64,000 bases of DNA, from assembly GCA_029237695.1 (NCBI GenBank), contig CM055279.1:3242323-3306322 (forward strand), in the 5' to 3' direction. Origin of the DNA: Conchocele bisecta. Its lineage: Eukaryota > Mollusca > Bivalvia > Lucinida > Thyasiridae. The notes below the pieces were generated by a model. The model had not been told where the DNA came from. It saw only the letters and a program-made list of their open reading frames with translations, and did no database searches. Below, in pieces: positions 1-10,383 of this stretch (positions are counted from its first letter, which is position 1; each line of letters begins with the position of its first letter). The position numbers and the translations under genes were made by a program.

Positions 1-654
1 TAAAAAATTCCCATCACCCGACCGACCTGCTAAAATCAGCTAGACTCAAATAATTATATTGCTGATTTTTAAAAACTAGATGGCCGCGCCTGCATGTCGC
101 GCATTGGGGTGAGGCATGGACACTAAAAAAAGAGATATAGTATAACGAAAAAACTTTAACCATAAAACTTTAACCATAAAACTTTAACCAAAAACTTTAA
201 CAGGACACACGTACGTACGTACGCCAAAGAGCCGATTATATCACGCTTTCCGCAAGCGGGCGCGAAAAAAAGTGCCGACTATATCGCGCTTTCCGCAAGC
301 AGGCGCGACAAAAAATTGGGTTTGTCCCGGTGTCTACCCATGGTCAATACATTAGCCCAATTTGAAATTAAAAACAAGAAATGCGTCTGTCGAACGCGGA
401 TGCCACCTGCAGCATATTTGAGAAACTGTGACAAAGTGGTTAACCGAAAAGTGTGACGGACGGACGGACGGACGGTACGACGGACGGACGGACAGACGGA
501 CGGACGGTCCAAACACTATATGCCACCCGTTTCTTCGAAACCCGGTGGCATAAAAAAGAATTTTCCTACCTCCCTACCCAACTTGAAAATGCAGGGTCGG
601 GAAATGAGAAATCCTATTTAATTGTGGCCCAGATGACAACATTTCATAACCTAC

Positions 655-803
655 CATAATTTCCTGCAATAGAATCGCGTGGCCATCTCCATCTGTTGTT
701 TCTCGTGTTCTCGTTCCCGTTTTCGTCTTCGTACAAACGTCGTCCACACCCGCGCCACTCGCCGAGCCAACAAGTGTTGGTAACACTCGCCCGCGATCAC
801 GAC
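655..803 (-). CDS. SFI1: SFI1-like exon, inverted copy of 40445-40593
   Basis: Same 149-nt length, same acceptor (gttgttgtag) and donor (gtaggt), same open frame as the + strand exon. The encoded start VVIAGECYQHLLARR is unchanged as far as can be read. It would be the last exon of the inverted partial gene inside this window; later exons would lie beyond position 1. Confidence 0.8.
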
Positions 804-1313
804 CTACAACAACGGTGATGAAACAGTGCAGACTGGGACCTAGAAATTCTATTTTTGCCGCATGGGTGGGCTATAGAATTAAAATATGGTTGATGATAAA
901 GCAGTATTGGAAGTTTCAAGTCAATCCGATTTATGGTTGCATAGATAATGGGTACCTGAAAACTTTAATGCAAATCTTACGGATGGGCAGACGGACGTAC
1001 CAACATTTTGGGTCTATGGGGTATTTCCATTGTTTGAAGAACAAAGAAAAAGCCCCTAAACATCAATAGAATTTATATGAGCTTACGGAGTAAATCAAAG
1101 GAATATTTTGTGTTAGGCCTCGCCCCTAACCTCTTAAACCGCCGGACGTTGGACCGGACATACAAACACTATATACCCGTAGACATACTTCATATGTCGG
1201 TATAAAAATAGAAACTAATTGAGCATCATTCTTGTAATTTACAGGTTTTTATAACAATTGAAAACACTGATAATTGAATGTTGGAAATTTGTCAGAAAAT
1301 GAAGTTTCATGTC

Positions 1314-2440
1314 CAGTAGCCGATTTCATAAAAATTGCAAAGTATACTTTAATATCTAGCAATATATACTTTGAGGGATTAATAATTTATTTTTCCCAAA
1401 ATGCATTATTTCACATAGAACTAACCACTGCATGTCATATATTTGATGATTGAAATTATGTGGAATTATTATACTGAATTTATATAAATTCAGTATAATA
1501 ACAAGAGTTGTCAGAAGACAACGAAGCTCGCCTGTTGGCAGCCTTCACTCAAACTTGGCAGTTATATAAAAAACATGAACATTATATAACTTGCCCTTGG
1601 GTTAAGGGGTGTGCGGTGCACCTTGACATTGGGGTCAGTGGTGGATGGTGGGCCGTGGATTTGCTATAGCATGATATAGCATATTAAGATGAATGCATGT
1701 ATGAAATATCAATGCGCTTGGATCTTGGGGAAAGGGGTGGGGATGGGACATGTATTTACTATAGCACAATAGAGGATCATCAGTTTATGAACATGCTAAA
1801 TTTGTGACCTTGACCTTGGGGTAAGGGTTTGTTGGTGGGTCGTGGATTTGCTACAGCATGATAGAGGGTTATCTGAGGAATGCATGTATGAAATATCAAG
1901 GCGTTCCATGAAAGGAAACAGATGTTATAAGACATTTACCCCAAAGTTAAGTTTATGAATGTGCTAAGTTTGTGACCTTGACCTTGGGGTAAGGGGAGGG
2001 AGGTGGGTCATGGATTTGCTATCGCACGATAGAGTATCATCACATGAATGCATGTATGAAATATCAAGGCGTTCCATGAAAGACATTTACCCCAACGTTA
2101 AGTTTATGAATGTGCTAAGTTTGTGACCTTGACCTTGGGGTAAGGGCTTGGTGGTGGGTCATGGATTTGCTACAGCATGATAGAGTGACATCTGAGGAAT
2201 GCATGTATGAAATAACAAGGTGTTCCATGAAAGGAAACACAAGTTATAAGCATTTACCCAACGTTAAGTTTGTGGACGCCGACGACGCCGGGGGTACCAC
2301 ATAAGCTCTTCTGCACTTCGTGCAGGCGAGCTAATAAAAATTAATAAATTTATCCTTAAATTGAAAATTTCTCCCTCAAAGTATACTTTGCTAGATAAGT
2401 ATGCTTTGCAATGTTGGTGAAATAGGCTACAGATCATGCA
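1314..2440. mobile_element. Palindromic MITE (GTAGCCGATTT family) split by a satellite-bearing element
   Basis: The left arm starts near gtagccgatttcataaaaattg and the right arm ends near tgttggtgaaataggctac; the arms are inverted repeats. Uninterrupted relatives are at 7778-8066 and 24348-24668, each about 300 bp. Here the MITE is interrupted at its central hairpin (ttatataaattcagtataat) by a second element, 1500-2332. In the + strand counterpart only one arm remains, because the other lies in the deleted segment. Confidence 0.7.
1500..2332 (-). mobile_element. Satellite-bearing non-autonomous element, short form (AGCTCGCCTG...CTCTTGTT)
   Basis: On the minus strand it begins agctcgcctgcacgaagtgc and ends cttctgacaactcttgtt. 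Between these ends are about four units of a ~166-bp tandem repeat carrying caaggtcaaggtcac. The ends are fixed by the interrupted MITE around it. Terminal motifs plus a central ~160-bp array resemble bivalve pearl/Helentron-associated elements by structure; that family assignment is an inference. Confidence 0.6.
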
Positions 2441-2716
2441 CAGACCATTCTGGGCTAATACCCATATATAGTACTTGCCCAAAGCCAATCAGCACTCACT
2501 GTAGCAAGCTGGATAGGTGATTTTTTAAAAGTGAAAGGGTTTAACAACCTAACAACAGCTAAGGCCATATAGAGATGGGACAGGCCTTGGTTTGAATTGT
2601 CATCTTAAAGAACAGTGGAATGGAAATGCTATGAAAGTAATATTATCATGCCTTATTATATTTCCGAATGTGGATGTTTGATTACTATGTTTTTCATCTA
2701 AATTGCAGACTATTAC

Positions 2717-2945
2717 CTTGAGTCTGAAGTCCCAGTGTGTGAGGGCGTCCCTCATCAACCTATCATTCTTGTCATTGACGACCTTGTTGGCCGTCTCCGT
2801 GAGTACGAGACAATACTCGAATCTCGTCGTCAGGCTGTACCAGTACGATCGCAGCATCCGCACGTTACGACGGCGCGTAAACTGGGCCTCCAGGCGACGT
2901 AGGTTCGTGCATTTCCGCGTGTATACCAGCCACGCCTTGAACACC
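2717..2945 (-). CDS. SFI1: SFI1-like exon present only in the inverted copy
   Basis: On the minus strand, acceptor actattgcag|g and donor ctcaag|gtaata enclose 229 nt, phase 2 in and 0 out. It encodes VFKAWLVYTRKCTNLRRLEA, then MLRSYWYSLTTRF and ALTHWDFRLK: three W-repeats. These phases are exactly what is missing between the + strand exons 37642-37786 (ends phase 2) and 40445-40593 (starts phase 0). It is therefore a genuine gene exon whose + strand counterpart has been deleted, not a spurious frame. Confidence 0.88.
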
Positions 2946-3375
2946 CTGCAATAGTTATGGGAAATTCGGATGAGAATCATCTATTTACTCTTCTCAAGGG
3001 TGTGAGCGGCACATTGTGAGAAAATAGGAAATTCGTAAACAATGTGACAATAAAGAAGAAACCCATTATGTGACCCCCATATGATTTTTGGGCAGTTTCA
3101 TTAAAATCCAGCACATTTTAATTTTGTTTTTTAAATTTTATTAAAACGAAATCCTTCATGGAATCTAGTATTTAATGTTATATACCCTTACAAAATGGAA
3201 CATGGAAAATCAAGGTATTTAATGTTTATACCATTACAAAACAGAGAAAATCATGGATAACTCTCAATTAAACAATTTACGTGGACTTCATACTGTAACT
3301 AAATTTCCTGAGGTGTATGGTATGTTACATGATGTTTAACCCTTAGAAGGCGGGAACCGAAAACTGTCGTCTGCT

Positions 3376-3672
3376 CAGGCGCGGATACAGGGGGAGGGTC
3401 CAGGGGGTCCGGACCCCCCCCCCCACCCCCCCCCCCCCCCCCCCCCCCTGCTCCTGGCAAAAAAAAAAAAGACGAAAATCTACAATACTCGAATAGTTCA
3501 ATGACATTTTTCGTGGCCTAGGTGTCAGGAAATCGCATCTGCGGCGATCTGGCATCTAAATATTTCCTGGGGGAGGACCCCCAGACCCCCCTACTTTACA
3601 TTTTCGCACTTGCGGACCCGACTTGTAATTACAGATCCCCCCCCCATGCAATTATTTCTGTATCCGCGCCTG
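3376..3672. mobile_element. MITE with 15-bp terminal inverted repeats and poly-C core
   Basis: It starts caggcgcggatacag and ends ctgtatccgcgcctg, perfect inverted repeats, and is flanked on both sides by ctgct, a probable 5-bp target duplication. The interior has a run of more than 30 nearly pure C (3414-3449), where the exact length is unreliable. The empty target (gtcgtctgctgtttatt) is visible at about 38665. The element lies inside the segment deleted from the + strand copy. Confidence 0.75.
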
Positions 3673-4669
3673 CTGCTGAATTGTAACTTATTTAGAATTT
3701 TCTCTAAATGTAAACATGGTTTGGCAACATTTTAGAATCCAAAGTGTTGTCAAACCTTTTTTTTGATAAGAAAAATGGAAAATAAACAGCAGACGACCAC
3801 AAATTTTAACAAACCACAAATCCACGGCTCCAACTACTTCATTGATGAAGGTATTGGACAGACATGTTGCATGAGAGCACGAGATATGAGAACATACTCA
3901 GAAATATGAAAGATTATTTAACTATTTAGTTAATGGTGTTTAAAGGCCTGTCAACAGCTATTTAAGGTAATTTTAGGCTGGGTTAACGGGGTCGAATCCC
4001 ATATTTCACCTGTTGTGATGGGGGAAAATCCCAAATTCAGAACTGAATATTTACATTGAAAATTTCTAAGGATGTTCTCCAAATTCATTCTCCAAATCAG
4101 GCAGTTTGATTGGCCGAGACGGACTATAGCTCACCCTCAACCATCAAACTTCTTGATTTTGAACACGAGTACAAGCTCAGTAACATTTAAAATCACAGCC
4201 CTACTTGTCAGACATATAAATTTGTACTCAAAACCCGGCAGTTTGATTGGCCGAGATTGATTACAGCTCAGCCTCGACCAATCAAACTTCCTGATTTTGA
4301 GCACCAGATCCATCACCAAGCTCAGAAAGTTAAATACAAGTACAACATAATCACACACCCAGATATCCGAGATCATGTTTTGAAAGTTAACTCTTAGCTA
4401 GCGTTGAAAATAACAGCCAACAAATTAGGAGTATTTTTCTTATTTCTCTCTGTATTCAAATATGTCTTGGGATTCCATTAGACACGAGTCCACAGGACTC
4501 AAATCTAATAAAATTCCAAGATATCTTATGATATCTACATTGAGAAACAAAAGGAAATAAAATTAATTTTGTCTGCTATTTTTTAACTATTTATAGCCTA
4601 CAAATTTCCCAGCATGCAAAGAGTTAAAGACCTAATTTTACACGCACAGCTATAAGAGATATTACTCAC

Positions 4670-4814
4670 GTGAGCTGTATCTTGAGATTGGCGTGGCCGC
4701 GGATGGATTTACGAGCCTTGGCGATGTTGTACCAGTATAGGAAGTAGCCCTTCTGTACACCGGCCACCCGACGTGCCTGGAACTCTGCCATGTGGGCGTG
4801 GCGAACTCGGATCT
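4670..4814 (-). CDS. SFI1: SFI1-like exon, inverted copy of 37642-37786
   Basis: A 145-nt exon with the same splice sites as its + strand counterpart. It encodes EIRVRHAHMAEFQARR, then GVQKGYFLYWYNIAKARKS. A few amino-acid differences and an intact frame suggest allelic or recent paralogous divergence rather than decay. Confidence 0.83.
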
Positions 4815-5199
4815 CTGGAATGGCATAGAAAAACCTAGTATAGGTTCCTGTTCTTTGTAAGCAGTTCATATTACGAAACGGGAGCACATTCTAACAATTA
4901 TAGTAAATTCACTGAGTCGCTGATGCTTCTAATGATGTCTAAAACATTACAACGTCAGTGTCAAAAAACAGTTATGTTATTTTGTCACGAATTTAGGAAC
5001 GTCTTTTTGAACGTCTTTATTATATTTGTTTTGGCATAACAACGTTAGCGCACAATACGAATTAGGGCGATGCGGCCAGCCAATCAAATTCGCTCCAGTT
5101 ATTATTACACGTGTGTCACAACACATTTATGAAATGGGTTACAACACAACACAACATAACAAGGTTTTCATGTGATAAGCTGTGTATCAGTTGCCGCCC

Positions 5200-5706
5200 A
5201 CCTCTAGCGTCACCCTCCAATGGTAGACGTAGGCGGTGAGCAGCTTCATGTTAAACACACGTTGTGCCTGGCGTTTCATTCGAAAAATGTTGCGAACCAA
5301 TGGTCCCAGATCAGCCAGTCGTTCGCTCATTTGCAGATTTACAACAGTCATCGACCTCTAGCCATCACCTTCCAGTGGTAGCCATAGGCGGCGTTATCAG
5401 ATTTACAAATACCATCATATATCCTTAGTTTTCAAAATGATAGTAGACTATTTATGACTACATGTATTTATATTTTATTCACCACCCACCTCTAGCGGTG
5501 ACCCTCCAATGGTAGCCATAGGTGGCTTTATCAGATTTACAAACACCCAAGTCATCATAAATCCTTAGTTTTCAAAATGATAGTAGACTATTTATGACTA
5601 TTTATATTTTATTCGCCACCCACCTCTAGCGGTGACTCTCCAATGGTAGCCATATGTGGCTTTATCAGATTTACAAACACCTAAGTCATCATAAATCCTT
5701 AGTTTT
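5200..5706 (-). pseudogene. Tandem partial copies of the 31703-31916 exon tail (inverted copy)
   Basis: Minus-strand reading gives degenerate copies of the exon tail plus donor, with the core YHWRVTARG or its DNA (ctaccattggagggtcaccg). They lie in tandem units of about 130 bp with intron-like spacers containing aaataaaatataaatag. The most complete copy reads QAQRVFNMKLLTAYVYHW but lacks a matching upstream half and acceptor. The same structure is at 36757-37290. Confidence 0.7.
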
Positions 5707-6547
5707 AACAAGAGTTGCAGAAGACAACGAAGCTCGCCTGTTGGCAGCCATCATTCAAACTTGTCACAGTTGTATAACAAGAAACGAGGCAAAGCCACGA
5801 AGGCCAGGTTTTTTCCAAGCATAGACACTTGGATAACATAATTATACCCACTTTTTGTAGACTAGATGGCCGTGGCCTGCATGTCGCGCCTTGGGGCGAC
5901 ACATGGACACTAAAAAAATAGATATAGTAGATGGAAAAACTTTAACGAAAAAACCGGACACACGGATGTACGGACGGACGGACGCCAAAATGCCGACGAT
6001 ATCGCGCTTTCCGCAAGCGGGTGCGACAATGATGATAAACACCCATGTGAAGTATCAAGGTAATGGGTGAAGCAGTTGCAGAGATATAGTACACGAAAAA
6101 ACTTTAACAAAAAATTTCAAAGTAATTTGACCTTGACATTGGGCACAGGGGCCGCACGGTTGGGGGTTAGAATGAAAATATGGATGATGATAAACACCCA
6201 TGTGAAGTTTCAAGGTAAGGAATGGGCGAAGCAGTTGCAGAGATATAGTATAACAAAAAACTTTTAACCAAAACACTTTAACCAGACGTACGTTAAACAG
6301 TTAACGTTGAAAATGGCTAAGTCAATTACGTAGAAATAATAGGTGAAGGTAAAAAAATGGTCACATGTTGGATAGTTGTATGTGGTAGGCACCCCTTGGT
6401 TATTAAGCTGTGAAAGTTTGGTGGTCCTAGGTGGTACAGTACCAAAGAAATGGACTTAAACACGAAAACTTAACATTGTAAACGCGAAAACTTAACATTG
6501 AAAATGGCTAAGTCGATTGCGCGGAAAAAATGGGTCAAATTAAAAAA
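5707..6547 (+). mobile_element. One end of the satellite-bearing element (inverted copy of 35907-36756)
   Basis: Begins aacaagagttgcagaagac, the terminus also seen at 1500 and, in the opposite orientation, at 36756 and 39744. The rest matches 35907-36756 on the other strand, including the (CGGA)n tract and two gtgaagtttcaaggtaa-type repeats. The other half of the element would lie in or beyond the gap. Confidence 0.65.
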
Positions 6548-6665
6548 CAAGAGGGCCATGATGCCCTAATTCGCTCACCTGACTCCATGAACACCAGAGA
6601 GAATGCGACATTGAGTTCATGTGTTTTAAAAAAATTGTGCTATTTTTAGATGGCGGTCATCTTGG
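6546..6665 (-). mobile_element. AGCTCACCTG...CTCTTGTT element, truncated by the gap
   Basis: Reads aacaagagggccatgatgcc at its start and includes tagatggcggtcatcttgg before the Ns. These match, reversed, the right end of the element at 18434-20050. It is absent at the corresponding point (35907) of the + strand copy, so it is an extra insertion in this copy. Confidence 0.65.
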
Positions 6666-7165
6666 NNNNNNNNNNNNNNNNNNNNNNNNNNNNNNNNNNN
6701 NNNNNNNNNNNNNNNNNNNNNNNNNNNNNNNNNNNNNNNNNNNNNNNNNNNNNNNNNNNNNNNNNNNNNNNNNNNNNNNNNNNNNNNNNNNNNNNNNNNN
6801 NNNNNNNNNNNNNNNNNNNNNNNNNNNNNNNNNNNNNNNNNNNNNNNNNNNNNNNNNNNNNNNNNNNNNNNNNNNNNNNNNNNNNNNNNNNNNNNNNNNN
6901 NNNNNNNNNNNNNNNNNNNNNNNNNNNNNNNNNNNNNNNNNNNNNNNNNNNNNNNNNNNNNNNNNNNNNNNNNNNNNNNNNNNNNNNNNNNNNNNNNNNN
7001 NNNNNNNNNNNNNNNNNNNNNNNNNNNNNNNNNNNNNNNNNNNNNNNNNNNNNNNNNNNNNNNNNNNNNNNNNNNNNNNNNNNNNNNNNNNNNNNNNNNN
7101 NNNNNNNNNNNNNNNNNNNNNNNNNNNNNNNNNNNNNNNNNNNNNNNNNNNNNNNNNNNNNNNNN
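6666..7165. other. Assembly gap, exactly 500 N
   Basis: A run of exactly 500 N, a conventional placeholder for a gap of unknown size between scaffolded contigs. Reading frames spanning it are artefacts. It marks the boundary between the inverted copy on the left and the main gene on the right. Confidence 0.98.
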
Positions 7166-7293
7166 GGTTCTAAAGGACTCCCAACTTGCCATTTTTGATG
7201 AAGAAATAACAAAATTTCCCCCCAAGTTGGTCAAATTACGCAGCTTAACTGGAGCTCTGAACATCCTGTATATCTGAGACATCATCTGAGACG

Positions 7294-7369
7294 CAGTGCT
7301 TTTAATGCAGGATAAACGAGAAGATCCGGGTGCGTCGCATAGCCCGACAGGCACTACAGGAATGGCACA
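7294..7369 (+). pseudogene. Truncated duplicate of the 7525-7697 exon (acceptor and 5' half)
   Basis: Matches the polypyrimidine tract, acceptor (tttaatgcag) and first ~58 nt of the exon 215 bp downstream, with few differences (cgcatagcc against cgcgtagcc). The match stops at ggaatggcac and there is no donor. At the acceptor the copy reads gataaacgag against agagaaaacgag, so its frame is altered. It could act as a decoy acceptor. Confidence 0.8.
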
Positions 7370-7524
7370 TTTCTAACTTTGTTGTTGAACTGACATCAAA
7401 CCAAAATCTTTATGCCGAGAAAACAAAATTTTATTTGATCAGATTGCAAAATGTGTGTGTTACATGTATATTCATGTGCATGAAGCAAAGAACAACGTAT
7501 TGTATATCTGTGCCTTTAATGCAG

Positions 7525-7697
7525 AGAAAACGAGAAGATCCGGGTGCGTCGCGTAGCCCGACAGGCACTACAGGAATGGCACAGATACGCCGAGGACTCG
7601 CTGAGCAACGCCGTGAACAAGTTTGCCGCCGCCATTGGGCTGCAGGGAGATAACTCTGTGGCGGACGTCGTGGATGACGCAGATGAACTCGAAGCTG
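7525..7697 (+). CDS. SFI1: SFI1-like exon (first visible), acidic C-terminal half
   Basis: The acceptor is tttaatgcag|a and the donor gaagctg|gtgggt. The exon enters with one base completing a codon and leaves in phase 1. It reads ENEKIRVRRVARQALQEW, one W-repeat, then an acidic stretch ending DDADELEA. The coding frame is GC-rich compared with the AT-rich flanks, as in the other exons of this gene. A truncated duplicate of its 5' half lies about 215 bp upstream. The exon before it is not visible; it would lie in or beyond the 500-N gap. Confidence 0.75.
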
Positions 7698-7777
7698 GTG
7701 GGTTGGTTGGAAAATGGGGCGCATATAGGCCTCGCCAAATCCACTCGTCTTCTCATACTGATGAGTGAATATTTGAT

Positions 7778-8066
7778 CTGTAGCCTATTTCGCCAAAATT
7801 GCAAAGTATACTTATCTTTGAGGGAGACATTTTCAATTTAAGGATAAATTTATAAAACATTATTTTTTTACTGAATTTATTACATTTTGGCCGTGATAAT
7901 GTAAATTCAGTATAAGAATTCTGCATAATTTTAATCATCAAATATATGCAGTCTCTAGTTCTATATGCAATAATGCATTTCCGGAAAAATAAATTATTAC
8001 TTCCTCAAAGTATACTTGGCTAGAAAAGTATATATGCTTAGCAATTTTGGTGAAATCGGCTACTGG
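7778..8066. mobile_element. Palindromic MITE (GTAGCCGATTT family)
   Basis: Starts ctgtagcctatttcgccaaa and ends ttttggtgaaatcggctact, inverted repeats of each other. A central hairpin around tgaatttattacattttgg separates the arms. Same family as 24348-24668 and the split copy at 1314-2440. Confidence 0.75.
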
Positions 8067-8365
8067 ATGAGTGTTAATTTTAAAAGACAGTGTGGCATAA
8101 ACATTAAAACATATAAGTATGCATGAATTGAAATCCATTCTGGATGAGTGGAAAATTCTATGTCTATGGTTTCTTTAAACTTCTTACAAGAAAAATGTTT
8201 GTACAAGTTTTTTATTATATTAATTTGTTTCTCATGTTAAAGTGGTTAACTAAACTAAACTCTCAATGTAATATAAAAATGGAAGTGTTAAAACATTTGC
8301 CATAGACTCCATTTAGATGCTAAGATGAAGCATTACAAGCCACATAGGCAGTTGCAGATATTCCT

Positions 8366-8562
8366 TGTTATAGAGCGGGATGGGTTAGATGTTAGAACAC
8401 CAATCCGGAGGTTGTGGGTTCAAATCTCGCCTCGGGCATTGACAAATACTTTCATAGTATTTCCTTCCCACTGGTCTGTCGGATGAGACTTTAAACTGTG
8501 GTCCCGGCTCTGTATGACCTTAGCTGTTGTTGGGACGTTAAACCCATTCACTTTCATTTGTT
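8366..8562 (+). mobile_element. tRNA-derived SINE, full length
   Basis: Contains a B-box-like ggttcaaatctc at about 8418, an A-box-like gggttagatgttag upstream, and the family 3' end ccttagctgttgttggg followed by ttaaacccattcactttcat. It has no coding capacity and cannot be a functional tRNA gene because the body diverges after the tRNA-like head. A relative of the full-length type is at 27978. Confidence 0.72.
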
Positions 8563-8566
8563 ATAG

Positions 8567-9555
8567 AGATTGTAACTTTGCATAATTTGGCATATTGTAA
8601 GACATGCTTATTGCCGATAAGTGGTACAAATTCCAGAGCTATAAATCATCAGTGAGGTGAGAATCTGGTATTTTATTATGCGAAAGAAAATGATGTGTAA
8701 AACTGACATTGACTGAGTTCCAACTCGTGCCATGTTGAACAAACCGTTTATCTCCAATCTCCAATTTATGGTATTTTTGTCACAGACTACATTTCTATGC
8801 TTTCAGAAATATATGCCCTCCACTCGTAGCCGACTATTTAATCTCCATGCATTCTTGTCCCAACCGACTGTATATGATCAATCTGTTGGGAGGTGTGTAT
8901 TGGCGTATTGTACGCACTTATTTTAGCAGAATACGCATTGATTATCAGAAGTGGGAGTACAAAATACTTACATCAATGTGATCATATGCATTGATTTTCA
9001 AAGTGAGTAGTGATAATACTGTAATAAAGTTCCCTATTTAATATGGAAGAAAATCAATAATACATTTGTAAAAGTAAAATACACATTGAACTTTATATCT
9101 GGGGGTATAATATTTTTTAGATACAAAACTTATCTGGAGCATTGGTCAATCAGCGAGCCAGCCAGAGTTGGTCGGTTTGTCAGTGTTGGTCCCGGTGGTG
9201 TATCAGACTTGCTGCAGTTGACAATTTGTACTTCTTAATTACAATAGTTTGGGGCATATAGTGTTTACCCTGTCTGTCCGTCTGTCAGTAGACAAGTTTC
9301 CATGTCCGGCGAAATGCTTCTACATTTTTTGGTCGTTCGCTGTCCCACCGATCCATCCGCTTATTCCTCCATCCAGTTATGCCCCTTTTTCGACTCTGAA
9401 AATAATCACTCACTCGTTGATTGCTGTTGTATTCATGAATGCTCAACAGCGGTGGCATTTTGTTTTACAAACAATTTTCTAGTTTTAAAATGTTACTCCC
9501 GTTTTTTTCATTGGTAGGTTTAACTATTTAAAAGTTAATTATTTCTATCCACTTA
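8567..9555. other. Intron sequence with an inverted-repeat element and a CCGT-type fragment
   Basis: From about 8890 to 9140 lies an AT-rich element ending cttatctggagc, with gaatacgcattgattatc. Reversed relatives are at 62925-63300, with partial ones at 30870-30970 and 25700-25880. From about 9250 a short fragment reads gcatatagtgtttaccctgt then ctgtccgtctgtc, the head of a (CCGT)-type element. No exon was recognised here. Confidence 0.5.
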
Positions 9556-9558
9556 CAG

Positions 9559-9748
9559 AAGCTGGTGGTTCCGACGAGTAGCTGGAGTTGATGTTTGAAC
9601 CATTGAACCTTGACCTTGACGTGACCCCTGGCTCCCTGCTGAGTCCGTGCCAACATTTGACGCAAACTCCGCGCGCACAGTCGGTCCAGAGTCCTCGCAC
9701 GCCGAGGACCCCACGTCTTACGTCGTCCTGCGCTACCCCGCTCAGAAG
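9559..9748 (+). CDS. SFI1: SFI1-like linker exon with an in-frame TAG
   Basis: Acceptor cacttacag|aa, donor ctcagaag|gtactt, phase 1 in and phase 2 out. It encodes a disordered Ser/Thr/Pro/Arg segment containing PRTPRTPRLTSS, with no W-repeat. Phase fits both the preceding exon and the 61-nt exon at 20524. In that frame GAC GAG is followed by TAG at 9579-9581, after seven full codons; all other codons are open. Escape routes are a consensus base error, or an acceptor ending at that same tag (9581), which would need a phase-0 donor in the preceding exon. The second open frame, ending in YVVLRYPAQK, is treated as a shadow because it would need different splicing on both sides. Confidence 0.6.
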
Positions 9749-10383
9749 GTACTTGTTACACCACCGGCATACAAACTATGTCCAGGGTTGTATAGTTTTC
9801 ATATTTATGTCCGTCCGTCCGGGCACACAATGGGGGTCTTGGGTGGTTGGAGGTGTTGCTTATGACAAAAGAAAACAATGCAACTTATTTTGTAACCACT
9901 TAAGAATATTGTTTCTTAGGTCGTCATTCTTTTGTTGGGAAACAATGGACGTATTACCTAAGGGGTGTATCATATGGGGCATCTGTCCGTCTGTCCATCC
10001 GTGAGCCACTGTTCATTTGATCTAGTGTTTTCAGAGTAGGGATGACCAAATATATTGCCCGTGACAAGTTAACACAGTGACTGGCCAACTTAACCCATTT
10101 CAGTCTAAGGATAAGATATTTTTTGTTGGTATGGACCTGGCACCAGGTCAGGTTATTCTAATTTCTGGGCTGAATATATTTGTTCTCGATGCAAATATTC
10201 CGGTCTGATTTTGGGATTTTCCCCCCAATGCAGCAGGTTAAAATTGGATTGAACCCGTTTGCCCGGCCTTACATGACCTTAGCTGTTGATAGGCCGTTAA
10301 ACACTAATAAACAAACAAACAAACATATTGTTACCACTTTGAAGTGTCTCGTTGATACGTTTCAAACAAGTGGTAACAACATA
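9749..10383 (+). mobile_element. CCGT-type fragments followed by a SINE
   Basis: 9787-9830 and 9990-10010 carry gtccgtccgtccgggc and ctgtccgtctgtccatccgt, heads of (CCGT)-type elements. About 10130-10325 is a SINE of the ggacctggcaccaggtcagg family, ending tagctgttgataggccgtta and an (ACAA)n tail. The transposon at 10384 inserted about 60 bp beyond the tail. No exon was recognised. Confidence 0.55.

Larger units (their letters stand above)
44..6547 (-). repeat. Inverted, diverged copy of 35907-41030 (probable displaced haplotig)
   Basis: Read on the minus strand, this segment follows 35907-41030 nearly base for base: the same SFI1-like exons, splice sites, satellite blocks, MITE arms and (CCGT)n tracts, with scattered substitutions and small indels. 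The left end matches to about position 44, opposite 41030. The right end runs to about 6547, opposite 35907, and is soon followed by the 500-N gap. The largest difference is about 1.5 kb present here (2249-3741) and absent from the other copy at 38719. Either a true inverted duplication or, more likely given the gap, the second allele placed in the scaffold. Confidence 0.9.

Noticed and set aside
6619..7354. Long open frames on both strands
   Set aside because: They span the 500-N gap; the open length is an artefact of unknown bases.
8405..8440. tRNA gene (B-box ggttcaaatctc)
   Set aside because: The sequence continues into a SINE body, and no complete cloverleaf can be drawn.
9588..10004. 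138-residue frame
   Set aside because: Its first part is the exon 9559-9748; the remainder runs past a good donor into a CCGT-type repeat.
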